A stretch of DNA of 64,000 nt, taken from assembly GCF_900475275.1 (NCBI RefSeq), contig NZ_LS483364.1:248001-312000 (forward strand), written 5' to 3'. Below the pieces are notes generated by a model. It was not told the DNA's origin. It saw only the letters and a program-made list of their open reading frames with translations, and did no database searches. The DNA is from Streptococcus sanguinis (GTDB lineage Bacteria > Bacillota > Bacilli > Lactobacillales > Streptococcaceae). Position 1 is the stretch's first letter, and each line of letters opens with the position of its first letter. The position numbers and the translations under genes were made by a program. Positions 27,493 through 36,516 of the stretch are shown here, piece by piece.

Positions 27493-28212
27493 ATGGATCA
27501 TCAAGAAGAAATAATCCGCGAACAAATATGTGATGTATGCCACAAGATGTGGCAACTAGGCTGGGTAGCCGCTAATGACGGCAATGTCTCAGTCCGTCTA
27601 GACCAAGATACCATTATTGCAACGCCAACAGGTATCAGTAAGAGCTTTATCACGCCTGAAAAACTCGTCAAGCTCAATCTAAAAGGGGAGATTATCGAGG
27701 CTCAGGACGGCTATCGTCCATCCAGTGAAATCAAGATGCACATTCGCTGCTATGAAGAACGGGAGGATGTGAATGCTGTTGTCCACGCGCATCCGCCAAT
27801 TGCGACTGGCTTTGCACTGGCTCATATTCCGCTTGATACCTATTCCTTGATTGAGAGTGCCATTGTAGTAGGGGCAATTCCTATCACTCCCTTTGGCGTG
27901 CCATCTACCATGGAAGTGCCAGATGCCATCACCCCGTACTTACCAGAACATGATGTCATGTTACTTGAAAATCATGGTGCCTTGACTGTAGGAAGCGATG
28001 TGATTACAGCTTACTATAGGATGGAAACCTTGGAGCTGGTTGCTAAGACTACCTTCCATGGACGCATGTTGCTTTCCACTAAGGGAGTTGAGGAGGAAGA
28101 GATTTCTCGTCCAACCTTGGAACGCTTGTTTGCAATGCGGGCCAATTATAAAGTCACAGGCCGTCACCCTGGTTATCGTAAATATAATGGTGACGGAAGC
28201 ATCAAAGAATAA
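27493..28212 (+). CDS. fucA: L-fuculose-phosphate aldolase (class II)
   Basis: It cleaves L-fuculose 1-phosphate into dihydroxyacetone phosphate and L-lactaldehyde. Length 239. The zinc ligands are visible as HAHPP and the later His in LLENHGAL, with the catalytic Glu region SSEIKMH. AAAGGAG eight bases before the ATG at 27493 fixes the start; the in-frame ATGs at 27468 and 27471 are earlier but have no ribosome site. It is the first gene of the fucose operon. Confidence 0.9.
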   Translation: MDHQEEIIREQICDVCHKMWQLGWVAANDGNVSVRLDQDTIIATPTGISKSFITPEKLVKLNLKGEIIEAQDGYRPSSEIKMHIRCYEEREDVNAVVHAHPPIATGFALAHIPLDTYSLIESAIVVGAIPITPFGVPSTMEVPDAITPYLPEHDVMLLENHGALTVGSDVITAYYRMETLELVAKTTFHGRMLLSTKGVEEEEISRPTLERLFAMRANYKVTGRHPGYRKYNGDGSIKE

Positions 28213-28233
28213 GAAACATTGGAGGAAATGATT

Positions 28234-30000
28234 ATGACTCAACATCCACGTATTGGAATTCGTCCAACCATTGACGGACGTCGCCAAGGTGTTCGGGAAT
28301 CACTAGAAGTACAAACCATGAATATGGCTAAAAGTGTGGCTGACTTGATTAGCTCAACTTTGAAATATCCCGACGGTCAGCCTGTTGAATGTGTTATTTC
28401 GCCATCTACCATCGGTCGTGTCCCTGAGGCAGCCGCATCACATGAATTATTCAAAAAATCAAATGTCTGCGCGACTATCACAGTGACACCATGCTGGTGC
28501 TATGGTAGTGAAACCATGGATATGTCACCAGATATTCCGCATGCGATCTGGGGCTTCAATGGCACTGAACGGCCAGGAGCGGTTTATCTCGCTGCAGTAC
28601 TGGCTTCACATGCACAAAAAGGTATTCCAGCTTTTGGTATTTATGGCAGAGATGTCCAGGAAGCTAGCGACACTGAAATTCCAGAAGATGTAAAAGAGAA
28701 AATTCTCCGTTATAGTCGGGCCGCTTTGGCAACAGGACTGATGCGTGACACAGCTTACTTGTCCATGGGCAGCGTCTCTATGGGAATCGGTGGCTCCATT
28801 GTCAATCCTGACTTCTTCCAAGAATACCTGGGTATGCGCAATGAATCAGTTGATATGACGGAGTTTACTCGTCGGATTGACCGAGGCATTTATGACCACG
28901 AAGAATTTGAACGGGCCATGGTTTGGGTCAAAGAGCACATCAAAGAGGGTGTGGATCGCAACCGTGAAGACTTGGTTCTTTCTCCAGAAGAAAAAGCAAA
29001 ACAATGGGAATTTGTAGTCAAAATGTTCATGATTGGCCGAGATCTTATGCAAGGCAATTCTCGCTTGGCTGAGCTTGGCTTTGAGGAAGAAGCTGTTGGG
29101 CATCATGCCTTGGTTGCTGGCTTCCAAGGTCAGCGTCAATGGACCGACCACTTCCCGAACGGGGACTTCATGGAAACCTTCCTCAATACTCAGTTTGACT
29201 GGAACGGCATTCGTAAGCCATATGTCTTTGCGACAGAAAATGACTCGCTCAACGGTGTGTCTATGCTCTTTAACTATCTCTTGACAAATACACCGCAAAT
29301 CTTCGCAGATGTCCGGACTTATTGGAGTCCAGAAGCGGTAGAACGTGTTACAGGGCATCAGTTAGAAGGTCAGGCAGCTGACGGCTTCCTGCACTTGATT
29401 AACTCTGGCTCTTGTACTCTGGATGGAACGGGGCAAGCCAGTCGAGACGGCAAGCCAGTCATCAAGCCATTCTGGGAATTGGAACAAAGCGAAGTAGATG
29501 CGATGCTTGAAAATACAGACTTCCCACCAGCCAATCGCGAATACTTCCGTGGGGGCGGTTTCTCTACTCGCTTCTTGACCAAGGGCGATATGCCTGTGAC
29601 CATGGTACGTTTGAACATCCTTAAAGGTGTAGGTCCGGTCTTACAAATCGCTGAAGGTTATACTTTGGAATTGCCAGAGGAAGTGCATCATACCTTGGAT
29701 AATCGAACAGATCCGGGCTGGCCAACCACTTGGTTTGCACCGCGTTTGACAGGAAAAGGCGCCTTCAAGTCTGTCTATGATGTTATGAACAACTGGGGAG
29801 CAAACCACGGTGCTATCACCTATGGCCATATCGGAGCGGATTTGATTACGTTGGCTTCCATGCTGCGTATCCCAGTCAATATGCACAATGTGCCAGAGGA
29901 AGACATCTTCCGTCCCAAGAACTGGTCACTGTTTGGCACAGAAGATTTGGAATCAGCCGACTACCGTGCTTGCCAATTATTAGGGCCAATTCATAAATAA
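28234..30000 (+). CDS. fucI: L-fucose isomerase
   Basis: It converts L-fucose to L-fuculose, a manganese-dependent aldose-ketose isomerisation. It is a 588-residue protein of the FucI family (opening [20 protein letters not shown]). The metal and base residues lie in [10 protein letters not shown] (Glu), FADVRTYW (Asp) and [16 protein letters not shown] (His). GGAGG eight bases before 28234 supports this ATG over the in-frame ATG at 28228. It follows fucA by 21 bases. Confidence 0.96.
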   Translation: MTQHPRIGIRPTIDGRRQGVRESLEVQTMNMAKSVADLISSTLKYPDGQPVECVISPSTIGRVPEAAASHELFKKSNVCATITVTPCWCYGSETMDMSPDIPHAIWGFNGTERPGAVYLAAVLASHAQKGIPAFGIYGRDVQEASDTEIPEDVKEKILRYSRAALATGLMRDTAYLSMGSVSMGIGGSIVNPDFFQEYLGMRNESVDMTEFTRRIDRGIYDHEEFERAMVWVKEHIKEGVDRNREDLVLSPEEKAKQWEFVVKMFMIGRDLMQGNSRLAELGFEEEAVGHHALVAGFQGQRQWTDHFPNGDFMETFLNTQFDWNGIRKPYVFATENDSLNGVSMLFNYLLTNTPQIFADVRTYWSPEAVERVTGHQLEGQAADGFLHLINSGSCTLDGTGQASRDGKPVIKPFWELEQSEVDAMLENTDFPPANREYFRGGGFSTRFLTKGDMPVTMVRLNILKGVGPVLQIAEGYTLELPEEVHHTLDNRTDPGWPTTWFAPRLTGKGAFKSVYDVMNNWGANHGAITYGHIGADLITLASMLRIPVNMHNVPEEDIFRPKNWSLFGTEDLESADYRACQLLGPIHK

Positions 30001-30065
30001 AGATTTTGGGTGGGCGTGCCTCTTTCTGGGCACGCAGCCTACCCAATAGAAAGAGAGTAGCTTAG

Positions 30066-30362
30066 ATGACCAAGACAATTATTCTAGCCTGTGTAGGTGG
30101 CTTAACAACCAGCATGTTGGTAGAGAGAATCAATGAAGTTATTCATCGTGACCAATTAGATTATTCCTTTTATTCCATTGGGATTACCGGCATGAATAAC
30201 TTGAAGAATATTGATGTCTTATTGCTCAGCCCGCAATTAGCCTATTTAGAAGAAAAGGCTAAAGCAAGCCTGCAGGTGCCAGTCGCAGTCATTAGTGATG
30301 AAGATTTCGAGTTGATGAGAGGCGAAGAAGTGCTTCGTCAGGCTGAAGTATTGATGGACTAG
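30066..30362 (+). CDS. Orphan PTS IIB-like protein (lactose/cellobiose type)
   Basis: A 98-residue protein with the IIB P-loop fold. KTIILACVGGLTTSMLVERI aligns with the usual phosphocysteine motif, with Cys9 as the phosphorylation site, and the second half reads VLLLSPQLAYLEEKAK. No IIC membrane subunit is encoded anywhere in the locus; sugar entry is instead provided by an ABC importer. It may therefore act as a phosphorelay or sensor linked to PTS status. A 65-base gap after fucI contains a small GGGTGGGC/GCCTACCC hairpin. Confidence 0.75.
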   Translation: MTKTIILACVGGLTTSMLVERINEVIHRDQLDYSFYSIGITGMNNLKNIDVLLLSPQLAYLEEKAKASLQVPVAVISDEDFELMRGEEVLRQAEVLMD

Positions 30363-30366
30363 GCCT

Positions 30367-30729
30367 ATGGCAGGACAAGACAAAAGCTCAAGCCAAGAGC
30401 TGATGCGACTGATTGTCAAGAGTAGTAAAGTGACTGCGCAAGTCATGCAGAGTTTGGAGTTGGCTCAGTCAGGTCAGAAGGAGGAAGCAAATGCTGAGTT
30501 GGAACAAGCGAGAAAACTCAGCGTGGAGGCTCACAACTTACAGACCAGCCTTATCCAGTCTGAACTGAGTGGTCAAGCCAATCCTCCAAGTCTGCTGGCG
30601 GTCCATGCTCAGGACCATTTTATGAATAGCCATTTATTACTCGAATTGGCTGCCGTATTTCTCAATCAAATAGAAGAAATTGAAGATTTAAAAGCAAGAA
30701 TTGCAAAACTGGAACAGGTAGGTGAGTAG
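30367..30729 (+). CDS. Orphan PTS IIA-like protein (lactose/cellobiose type)
   Basis: A 120-residue helical protein matching lactose-type IIA. The active-site motif is LAVHAQDHFMNS, with His80 as phospho-acceptor and Asp83/His84 conserved, preceded by long amphipathic helices (QELMRLIVKSSKVTAQVMQS). It starts four bases after the IIB gene and ends one base before the ABC ATPase start, so all three are tightly coupled. Function within an ABC-type fucose locus is unknown; regulation of the importer or of the DeoR protein are possibilities. Confidence 0.75.
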   Translation: MAGQDKSSSQELMRLIVKSSKVTAQVMQSLELAQSGQKEEANAELEQARKLSVEAHNLQTSLIQSELSGQANPPSLLAVHAQDHFMNSHLLLELAAVFLNQIEEIEDLKARIAKLEQVGE

Positions 30730-30730
30730 C

Positions 30731-32227
30731 ATGGATCATCCTGTCATATTAGAAATGAAGGGCATTGTTAAAAGTTTCGGTCCAGTCCGAGCCTTAAAAG
30801 GAGTCAATTTTGACTTGCGGGCTGGTGAAGTGCATGCTCTAATGGGTGAAAATGGGGCTGGTAAATCCACTTTGATGAAGGTCTTGACTGGTATCTATGG
30901 AGCAAATGAGGGTACCATTCATTACAATCAAGAAGAGGTGGTCTATTCCAAGCCCAAGGAAGCAATGGATGCTGGGATTGTTATCGTTCATCAAGAATTG
31001 AATATGATGAACCATCTAACAGTGGCTCAAAATATCTTTATTGGACGGGAAGAAGTTCAAGGCAGCTTCTTCATTAACGATGCATCCAGTATTAAGAAAG
31101 CAAAAGAACTCTTTAGTCTCTTAAAACTAGACATCAACCCAACTGAAAAAGTAGGAAATCTGACAGTTGGGAAACAACAAATGGTCGAAATTGCCAAGGC
31201 CCTCTCAATGGATGCCAAGGTGATTGTCTTTGACGAACCGACTGCAGCTCTGACTGAATCGGAAATCAATGAGCTCTTTGTCATCATTGACGACCTGCGT
31301 GCAAAAGGTGTCGGTATTATCTACATTTCTCACCGGATGGATGAGATTGCCCGAATCACAGACCGCGTGACTGTTATGCGGGACGGTGAGTATGTAGGCA
31401 CGGTCAATACCAAAGATACCACCAAAGATGAAATCATCTCGATGATGGTTGGACGGACGATTTATGAAGATCCTAAGGCTGCGTCAACAGTAGCAGAAGA
31501 TGCTCCTGTGGTGCTAGAGGTGAAAAACCTCTGTGCAGGAACGGCCGTTAAAGATGTGAGTTTCAAACTCCATAAGGGCGAAATTCTAGGTTTCTCAGGA
31601 TTGATGGGAGCCGGTCGGACAGAAGTTGCCCGTTTGCTGTTTGGTGCAGACAAAAAAGAAAGCGGTTCCATTGTTATAAATGGGAAAGAAGTAAGCATCA
31701 ATTCTCCCCAAGATGCCATTCGGGAAGGGATTGGTTACTTATCTGAAGACCGCAAGCGCTTTGGCTGTATCGTGGACATGACCATTGCCAACAATACGGT
31801 TATAACCAATCTTGATAAGTATATCAAGGCTGGCTTGATTGATGATGGTGCTATTGTCAAGGCAAGTGATCAGTTTGTTCAATCTTTACATACCAAGACA
31901 CCGTCATCCAAACAGCTGGTCCGCAATCTTTCGGGAGGGAACCAGCAGAAAGTAGTCATTGCCAAATGGCTGGAACAAAATAGTGATATTTTAATCTTTG
32001 ATGAGCCGACACGAGGAATTGATGTCGGTGCCAAAAGTGAAATATACACACTGATGAATGATCTGGTTGCGCAAGGCAAATCCATTATCATGATTTCGTC
32101 AGAACTGACGGAAATCTTACGGATGAGCGATCGAATCGTAGTCATGTGTGAAGGTAGAAAAACGGGTGAGCTGGATATTAGCCAAGCAACACAAGAGAGA
32201 ATCTTGGCGCTAGCGACTGACCGTTAA
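30731..32227 (+). CDS. Sugar ABC transporter ATPase (RbsA/MglA type)
   Basis: A 498-residue tandem ATPase that powers a CUT2-family importer. The first domain has Walker A GENGAGKST (about 39-47) and DEPTAAL. The second has the degenerate Walker A GLMGAGRTE and an intact LSGGNQQK signature with FDEPTRGIDVG. I use the ATG at 30731; a GTG at 30722 in the same frame would overlap the IIA gene. In context it imports L-fucose or a fucosyl compound. Confidence 0.94.
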   Translation: MDHPVILEMKGIVKSFGPVRALKGVNFDLRAGEVHALMGENGAGKSTLMKVLTGIYGANEGTIHYNQEEVVYSKPKEAMDAGIVIVHQELNMMNHLTVAQNIFIGREEVQGSFFINDASSIKKAKELFSLLKLDINPTEKVGNLTVGKQQMVEIAKALSMDAKVIVFDEPTAALTESEINELFVIIDDLRAKGVGIIYISHRMDEIARITDRVTVMRDGEYVGTVNTKDTTKDEIISMMVGRTIYEDPKAASTVAEDAPVVLEVKNLCAGTAVKDVSFKLHKGEILGFSGLMGAGRTEVARLLFGADKKESGSIVINGKEVSINSPQDAIREGIGYLSEDRKRFGCIVDMTIANNTVITNLDKYIKAGLIDDGAIVKASDQFVQSLHTKTPSSKQLVRNLSGGNQQKVVIAKWLEQNSDILIFDEPTRGIDVGAKSEIYTLMNDLVAQGKSIIMISSELTEILRMSDRIVVMCEGRKTGELDISQATQERILALATDR

Positions 32228-32251
32228 AAGTGAAAACAGAGGTGTTTACGT

Positions 32252-33235
32252 ATGGAAGAGAAACAATCCTTATGGATGAAATTAGAAAAAACAGTTGGTT
32301 TACAAAAGCTGATTGCCTTGATTGCCTTGGTGGTAATCTTTGCCTTCTTTGCCATCTCCAGCGAATCATTTCGTTCGTTTGATACGGTAGTCAGTATCTT
32401 AGATGCGTCATATTACATTGGTTTCCTTGCCATTGGGGTCACATTTGTCATCATTACAGGTGGTATTGATCTCTCTATTGGTACGGTGATGATGTGCTCG
32501 GCTATTATCGGGGGCGTCCTTCATACCAAGATGGGCTGGCCGCTCTGGCTGTCTTTGCTGGCCATTCTAGTCATTGGAGGATTATTCGGCCTGCTGAATG
32601 GAATCATGGTCGCAAAATTCGGTTTGCCGCCTTTTATCGCGACACTGGGTACGATGATGATTTCCCGCGGTTTAAGCTCTATTGTCTCAAATGTGCAAAG
32701 TGTGACCTTCCCTCTTCGTGGAACAGGTGAAGGTTGGTACAAAGATTTATTCCGAACTCAGGATAATTTCCCGACAGGCTTGATCGTGCTGGTGATTGTG
32801 GCTGTCCTTGCTGCAGTAGTATTGAACAAGACAAAAATTGGCCGCTATATCTTCGCGATTGGATCCAATAAAGAAGCCACTCGTCTGTCTGGGGTCAATG
32901 TCGTCAAATGGGAAGGCATGGCCTATGTCATAGGTGGTCTGTCAGCAGGGCTTGCTGCCGTTGCTTATGCAGCCACCTATTCTACGATTCTGCCAGGTAC
33001 TGGTAACGGTATGGAGCTTGATGCAATTGCCGGTGTCGTAGTAGGGGGAACTTCTCTAGCTGGTGGTGTCGGATCTGTTATTGGTACCATTATCGGGGTC
33101 TTCATCATGTCAGTCCTGAAAATTGGTTTGCCTTATATCGACCTACAGCCCCACTATCAACTCTTTATTACTGGTTTTGTTGTTATCATCGCTGTTTACT
33201 TTGATATTTTCATTCGCAAGAATAAGAAGAAATAA
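32252..33235 (+). CDS. Sugar ABC transporter permease (RbsC type)
   Basis: A 327-residue membrane protein with eight to ten predicted helices. It carries the CUT2 permease loop features GGIDLSIG and IGSNKEATRLSGVNV. A homodimer would form the channel for the ATPase encoded upstream. It ends KNKKK, consistent with a cytoplasmic C-terminus. Confidence 0.93.
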   Translation: MEEKQSLWMKLEKTVGLQKLIALIALVVIFAFFAISSESFRSFDTVVSILDASYYIGFLAIGVTFVIITGGIDLSIGTVMMCSAIIGGVLHTKMGWPLWLSLLAILVIGGLFGLLNGIMVAKFGLPPFIATLGTMMISRGLSSIVSNVQSVTFPLRGTGEGWYKDLFRTQDNFPTGLIVLVIVAVLAAVVLNKTKIGRYIFAIGSNKEATRLSGVNVVKWEGMAYVIGGLSAGLAAVAYAATYSTILPGTGNGMELDAIAGVVVGGTSLAGGVGSVIGTIIGVFIMSVLKIGLPYIDLQPHYQLFITGFVVIIAVYFDIFIRKNKKK

Positions 33236-33291
33236 GTACAGCCCTCGCTATCATATAAATGAGTGTATAAAACATAATAGGAGCTTTTATC

Positions 33292-34374
33292 ATGAGAAAA
33301 TCATTTAAATTTGCTACTGCGGCACTTCTTGCTGCTGCTGCGATTGGACTAGTTGCTTGTTCTTCTAAGAAAGACAACAATAAAGCTACAGACAGCAAGG
33401 GTGGAGACTATCGGGTAGAAGTAATTGCCAAAGGTTTCCAACATGACTTCTGGAAAGCCGTTAATAAGGGTGCTGAACAAGCGGCAGATGAATTTGGCGC
33501 TAAGATTACTTTTGTCGGCCCTCAAAATGAAACCGCTATCGCAGAACAATTGGAACAGTTAAATAATGCCATTAACAAAAATCCAGATGCGATTGCCCTA
33601 GCAGCGCTTGACACCGAATCAGAGCTAGACGCTATTAAACAAGCTCAAGCGAAGAATATTCCGCTGATTGGTTTTGACTCAGGGGTTCCAGGTGCACCAG
33701 ACGGAGCAATCAAAGCAACCGCCTCTACAGACAACCATGCAGCCGGTGCCAATGCAGCAGAACACTTGTTCCCATTGTTAGAAAAGAAATTGGGTGACAA
33801 ACCGGTTCGTATCGGGGTAGTTTCCCAAGAAGCAAACTCACTCTCTATCACACAACGGACTTCCGGTTTCATTGACAAGATGGTTGAGTTGCTAGAAAAG
33901 AAAGGCATCAAAACGGCTGTTGTTGGTCATGATAAATTCAAAAATAATGTCTCTGAATCAGATGCCAAAGCTATCATTGAAGTTCGTGTACCAGCTCAAG
34001 TAGACGATGCAGCAGGTAAGACAGAAGCTTCCACTGTACTTGAAAAATCAGATACAGTCGCTATTTACGGTTCAAATGAATTTGCAGCTAAAGCTATTAT
34101 CAACGCAAATGGCAGTTTCAAGGAATCTAAGCTCGGTGCAGACAAGATTTTGGCTGTCGGTTTTGACTCAGGTGCCTTGCAGCAAGATGCAATTCGCAAC
34201 GGTCTCTTTGTAGGATCTGTTACGCAAGATCCGATTCAAATCGGCTATCAATCTGTAAAATTAGCTATTGAAGCGGCTCAAGGAAAAGAAGTTAAAGATG
34301 TAGACACAGGATCAAAATGGTATGATGCCAAGAACATCGACTCTGATGAAATCAAACCATTGCTTTACCAATAA
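33292..34374 (+). CDS. Sugar-binding lipoprotein of the fucose ABC importer
   Basis: A 360-residue RbsB-type periplasmic-binding-protein fold. It has a signal peptide with lipobox LVAC (Cys23), a Ser/Lys/Asp linker, and EVIAKGFQHDFWKAVNKGAE then GFDSGVPGAP, typical of CUT2 binding proteins. In contrast to the binding protein at 23150, this one is a normal lipoprotein. Specificity for fucose is inferred from its operon only. Confidence 0.92.
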   Translation: MRKSFKFATAALLAAAAIGLVACSSKKDNNKATDSKGGDYRVEVIAKGFQHDFWKAVNKGAEQAADEFGAKITFVGPQNETAIAEQLEQLNNAINKNPDAIALAALDTESELDAIKQAQAKNIPLIGFDSGVPGAPDGAIKATASTDNHAAGANAAEHLFPLLEKKLGDKPVRIGVVSQEANSLSITQRTSGFIDKMVELLEKKGIKTAVVGHDKFKNNVSESDAKAIIEVRVPAQVDDAAGKTEASTVLEKSDTVAIYGSNEFAAKAIINANGSFKESKLGADKILAVGFDSGALQQDAIRNGLFVGSVTQDPIQIGYQSVKLAIEAAQGKEVKDVDTGSKWYDAKNIDSDEIKPLLYQ

Positions 34375-34416
34375 TCAAAATCGTTTGTAAAGATTGGTGT
34401 ATTGGAGGAGATGAGA

Positions 34417-35901
34417 ATGACATTGATGAAATTACTGGCCATTGACCTAGGTGCTAGTTCAGGTCGTGTCATGCAAGCAATTTACAATGGCCATAGTATC
34501 CAGCTATCAGAAGTTCATCGGTTCAAAAACGAGCCGATGAACGTGAATGACGGTCTTTATTGGAATATCCTGCATCTGTTTGGAGAAATCAAAATTGGGA
34601 TTAAGAAAGCTTCAGCAGATGGGATTCCTATTCGATCCATATCCGTTGATACATGGGGAGTGGACTATGCCTACCTAGACCAAAACGGAGATCTGCTCTA
34701 CCAGCCGCATTGTTATCGTGACAATCGTATGGGCCAATACGAAGAAACTTTTTACAAGAAAATCAGCAAAGAGGCGCTTTTTGAGGAGACAGGCGTACAA
34801 CCTGCCTGCATTAACACTGTCCTGCAAATATTCGCTGATTTACAGGAAAAGCCCCATTTGGCAAGAGTTGCAGAGCGCGTGCTCTTCATGCCGGATTTGA
34901 TTAACTATCTTTTGTCAGGTGTTTTATCCAGCGAGTACACTATTGCCAGCAGCAGCGGTTTGCTCAATATCAATTCTCAGACATGGTCTGACAGCGTTTT
35001 TGAGACGCTGGAGATTCCTAAAAAGTGGTTTGGTGAGGTGATACAGGGAGGAAGAGTCCTGAGAAGCCTGTCGCCACGGATTACACAAGAGCTGAAAATT
35101 GAGCCTTTTGATGTCATTGCTGGGGCTGGTCATGATACAGCGGCAGCTGTTCTGGCTATTCCTTATGCAAGTGAGCAGCCAACAGCCTTTATCTCTTGCG
35201 GCACTTGGTCTCTGGTCGGCCTAGAATCTCAGAATCCTGTGACCAGTCAGGCAGCTTTAGCGGCCAATCTGACCAATGAAGGCTGCTTTGACGGACACTA
35301 TCGGATTTTGAAGAATACGACAGGGCTCTGGATTGTCCAGGAACTGCAGCGGGACTGGCGCTTGCAAGGAGAGGACATCAGCTTTGCTGAAATGGTGAAT
35401 CTGGCAAGAAACGTTACGAATAATCGCTCCTGGATCAATCCCAATGATGCTATTTTTGCAGCTCCAGGAGACATGGAGGCTAAGGTCAAGGAGCGTTGCC
35501 ATATGACCAACCAGCCTGTCCCGCAAAGTAAAGGAGAGGTTGTCCGAGTGGTCTTGGAAAGTCTCGCTTTTGCCTACCGTCAAACCGTGGAGCAAATTGA
35601 GAGCTTGACCGGTCAGAAAATCGAGCAGATTCACATGGTCGGCGGCGGTATCCAAAACGAACTACTCTGCCAGCTGACAGCTGATGTAAGCCAGAAGCCA
35701 GTCCTAACAGGACCGATTGAAGCCAGCGCTTTGGGAAATATCTTGGCACAGCTTTTGACCTTGGGTGAGATTCAAGATCGCCAGGCTGCCCAAAAGCTCG
35801 TCAAGGATTCAGAAAAGACCAAGCAATACCAAGCTCAAGAAGGCTCAGATTTGGCTCAGTCCTATCAAGAATTTCAAGCAAGTATGAAAGTAGGAAGTTA
35901 G
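34417..35901 (+). CDS. fucK: L-fuculokinase (FGGY family)
   Basis: It phosphorylates L-fuculose to L-fuculose 1-phosphate, the aldolase substrate. It is a 494-residue FGGY-family sugar kinase. It has the ATP phosphate loop IDLGASSGRVM, the SVDTWGVDYAYLD sugar site (like rhamnulokinase) and the GAGHDTAAAV and MVGGGIQN motifs. By sequence alone rhamnulokinase is possible; the isomerase and mutarotase neighbours decide for fuculose. GGAGG eight bases before 34417 fixes the start over the ATG at 34411. Confidence 0.88.
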   Translation: MTLMKLLAIDLGASSGRVMQAIYNGHSIQLSEVHRFKNEPMNVNDGLYWNILHLFGEIKIGIKKASADGIPIRSISVDTWGVDYAYLDQNGDLLYQPHCYRDNRMGQYEETFYKKISKEALFEETGVQPACINTVLQIFADLQEKPHLARVAERVLFMPDLINYLLSGVLSSEYTIASSSGLLNINSQTWSDSVFETLEIPKKWFGEVIQGGRVLRSLSPRITQELKIEPFDVIAGAGHDTAAAVLAIPYASEQPTAFISCGTWSLVGLESQNPVTSQAALAANLTNEGCFDGHYRILKNTTGLWIVQELQRDWRLQGEDISFAEMVNLARNVTNNRSWINPNDAIFAAPGDMEAKVKERCHMTNQPVPQSKGEVVRVVLESLAFAYRQTVEQIESLTGQKIEQIHMVGGGIQNELLCQLTADVSQKPVLTGPIEASALGNILAQLLTLGEIQDRQAAQKLVKDSEKTKQYQAQEGSDLAQSYQEFQASMKVGS

Positions 35902-36330
35902 ATGTTAAAGCATATTCCAACTATTTTAAGTCCAGAATTGGTCAAGTATCTGATGGAGATGGGGCACGGAGATGAAGTAGTCATTGCCGATGCAAACTTC
36001 CCTGCCCATCGGATTGGTCAGCGGGTTGTTCGCTGTGACGGCCACGGAGTTCCAGCGCTGCTGGATGCTATCTTGACTGTCCTGCCCTTGGATACCTATA
36101 GCGACTACCAAGCAGGCCTTATGCAGGTAGTGCCGGGAGATCCGACCGTACCAGTCATCTGGGATGACTACAAGGCTTTATTAGAAAAGCATCAATATGG
36201 TACAGCCATCAAAGAATTTGAACGCTTTGCTTTCTATGAGCAGGCGGAAAAAGCTTATTTGGTCATCCAAACGGGCGAAGGAGCTCTGTACGGCAACATC
36301 ATTTTGAAAAAAGGTGTCATTACCAGCTAA
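35902..36330 (+). CDS. fucU: L-fucose mutarotase
   Basis: A 142-residue RbsD/FucU-family protein that speeds interconversion of alpha- and beta-L-fucose, giving the isomerase its preferred anomer. Conserved features are MGHGDEVVIADANFPAHR near the start (catalytic His region) and CDGHGVPALLDAIL. The ATG abuts the fucK stop (TAGATG), so translation is coupled. Confidence 0.92.
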   Translation: MLKHIPTILSPELVKYLMEMGHGDEVVIADANFPAHRIGQRVVRCDGHGVPALLDAILTVLPLDTYSDYQAGLMQVVPGDPTVPVIWDDYKALLEKHQYGTAIKEFERFAFYEQAEKAYLVIQTGEGALYGNIILKKGVITS

Positions 36331-36453
36331 TGAAAAAACAGGTAAGAGGTGGACAAGGCTGCTTCTAAAAAGGAGTGTCCTTGTTCCTCATCTTTATCTG
36401 GAGCTTTCTTTGCTTTTTTTATCAAATAACTTGTTAAAAAAATCACAAAAATC

Positions 36454-36482
36454 TTGCAAAAAGCAGATTTTTGCAGTATCAT
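36454..36482 (+). promoter_or_regulatory. Promoter of fucO
   Basis: TTGCAA (36454-36459), 17-base spacer, TATCAT (36477-36482). It gives the reductase gene its own transcript in addition to read-through from the fucose operon. Confidence 0.7.
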
Positions 36483-36498
36483 TATATTAACAATATAA
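36482..36498. promoter_or_regulatory. Palindrome at the fucO transcription start
   Basis: TTATATT-AAC-AATATAA, a perfect seven-base inverted repeat just after the -10. Possible operator; the binding protein is unknown and it is not a Rex consensus. Confidence 0.4.
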
Positions 36499-36516
36499 AT
36501 CAAAAGGAGAAAATAT

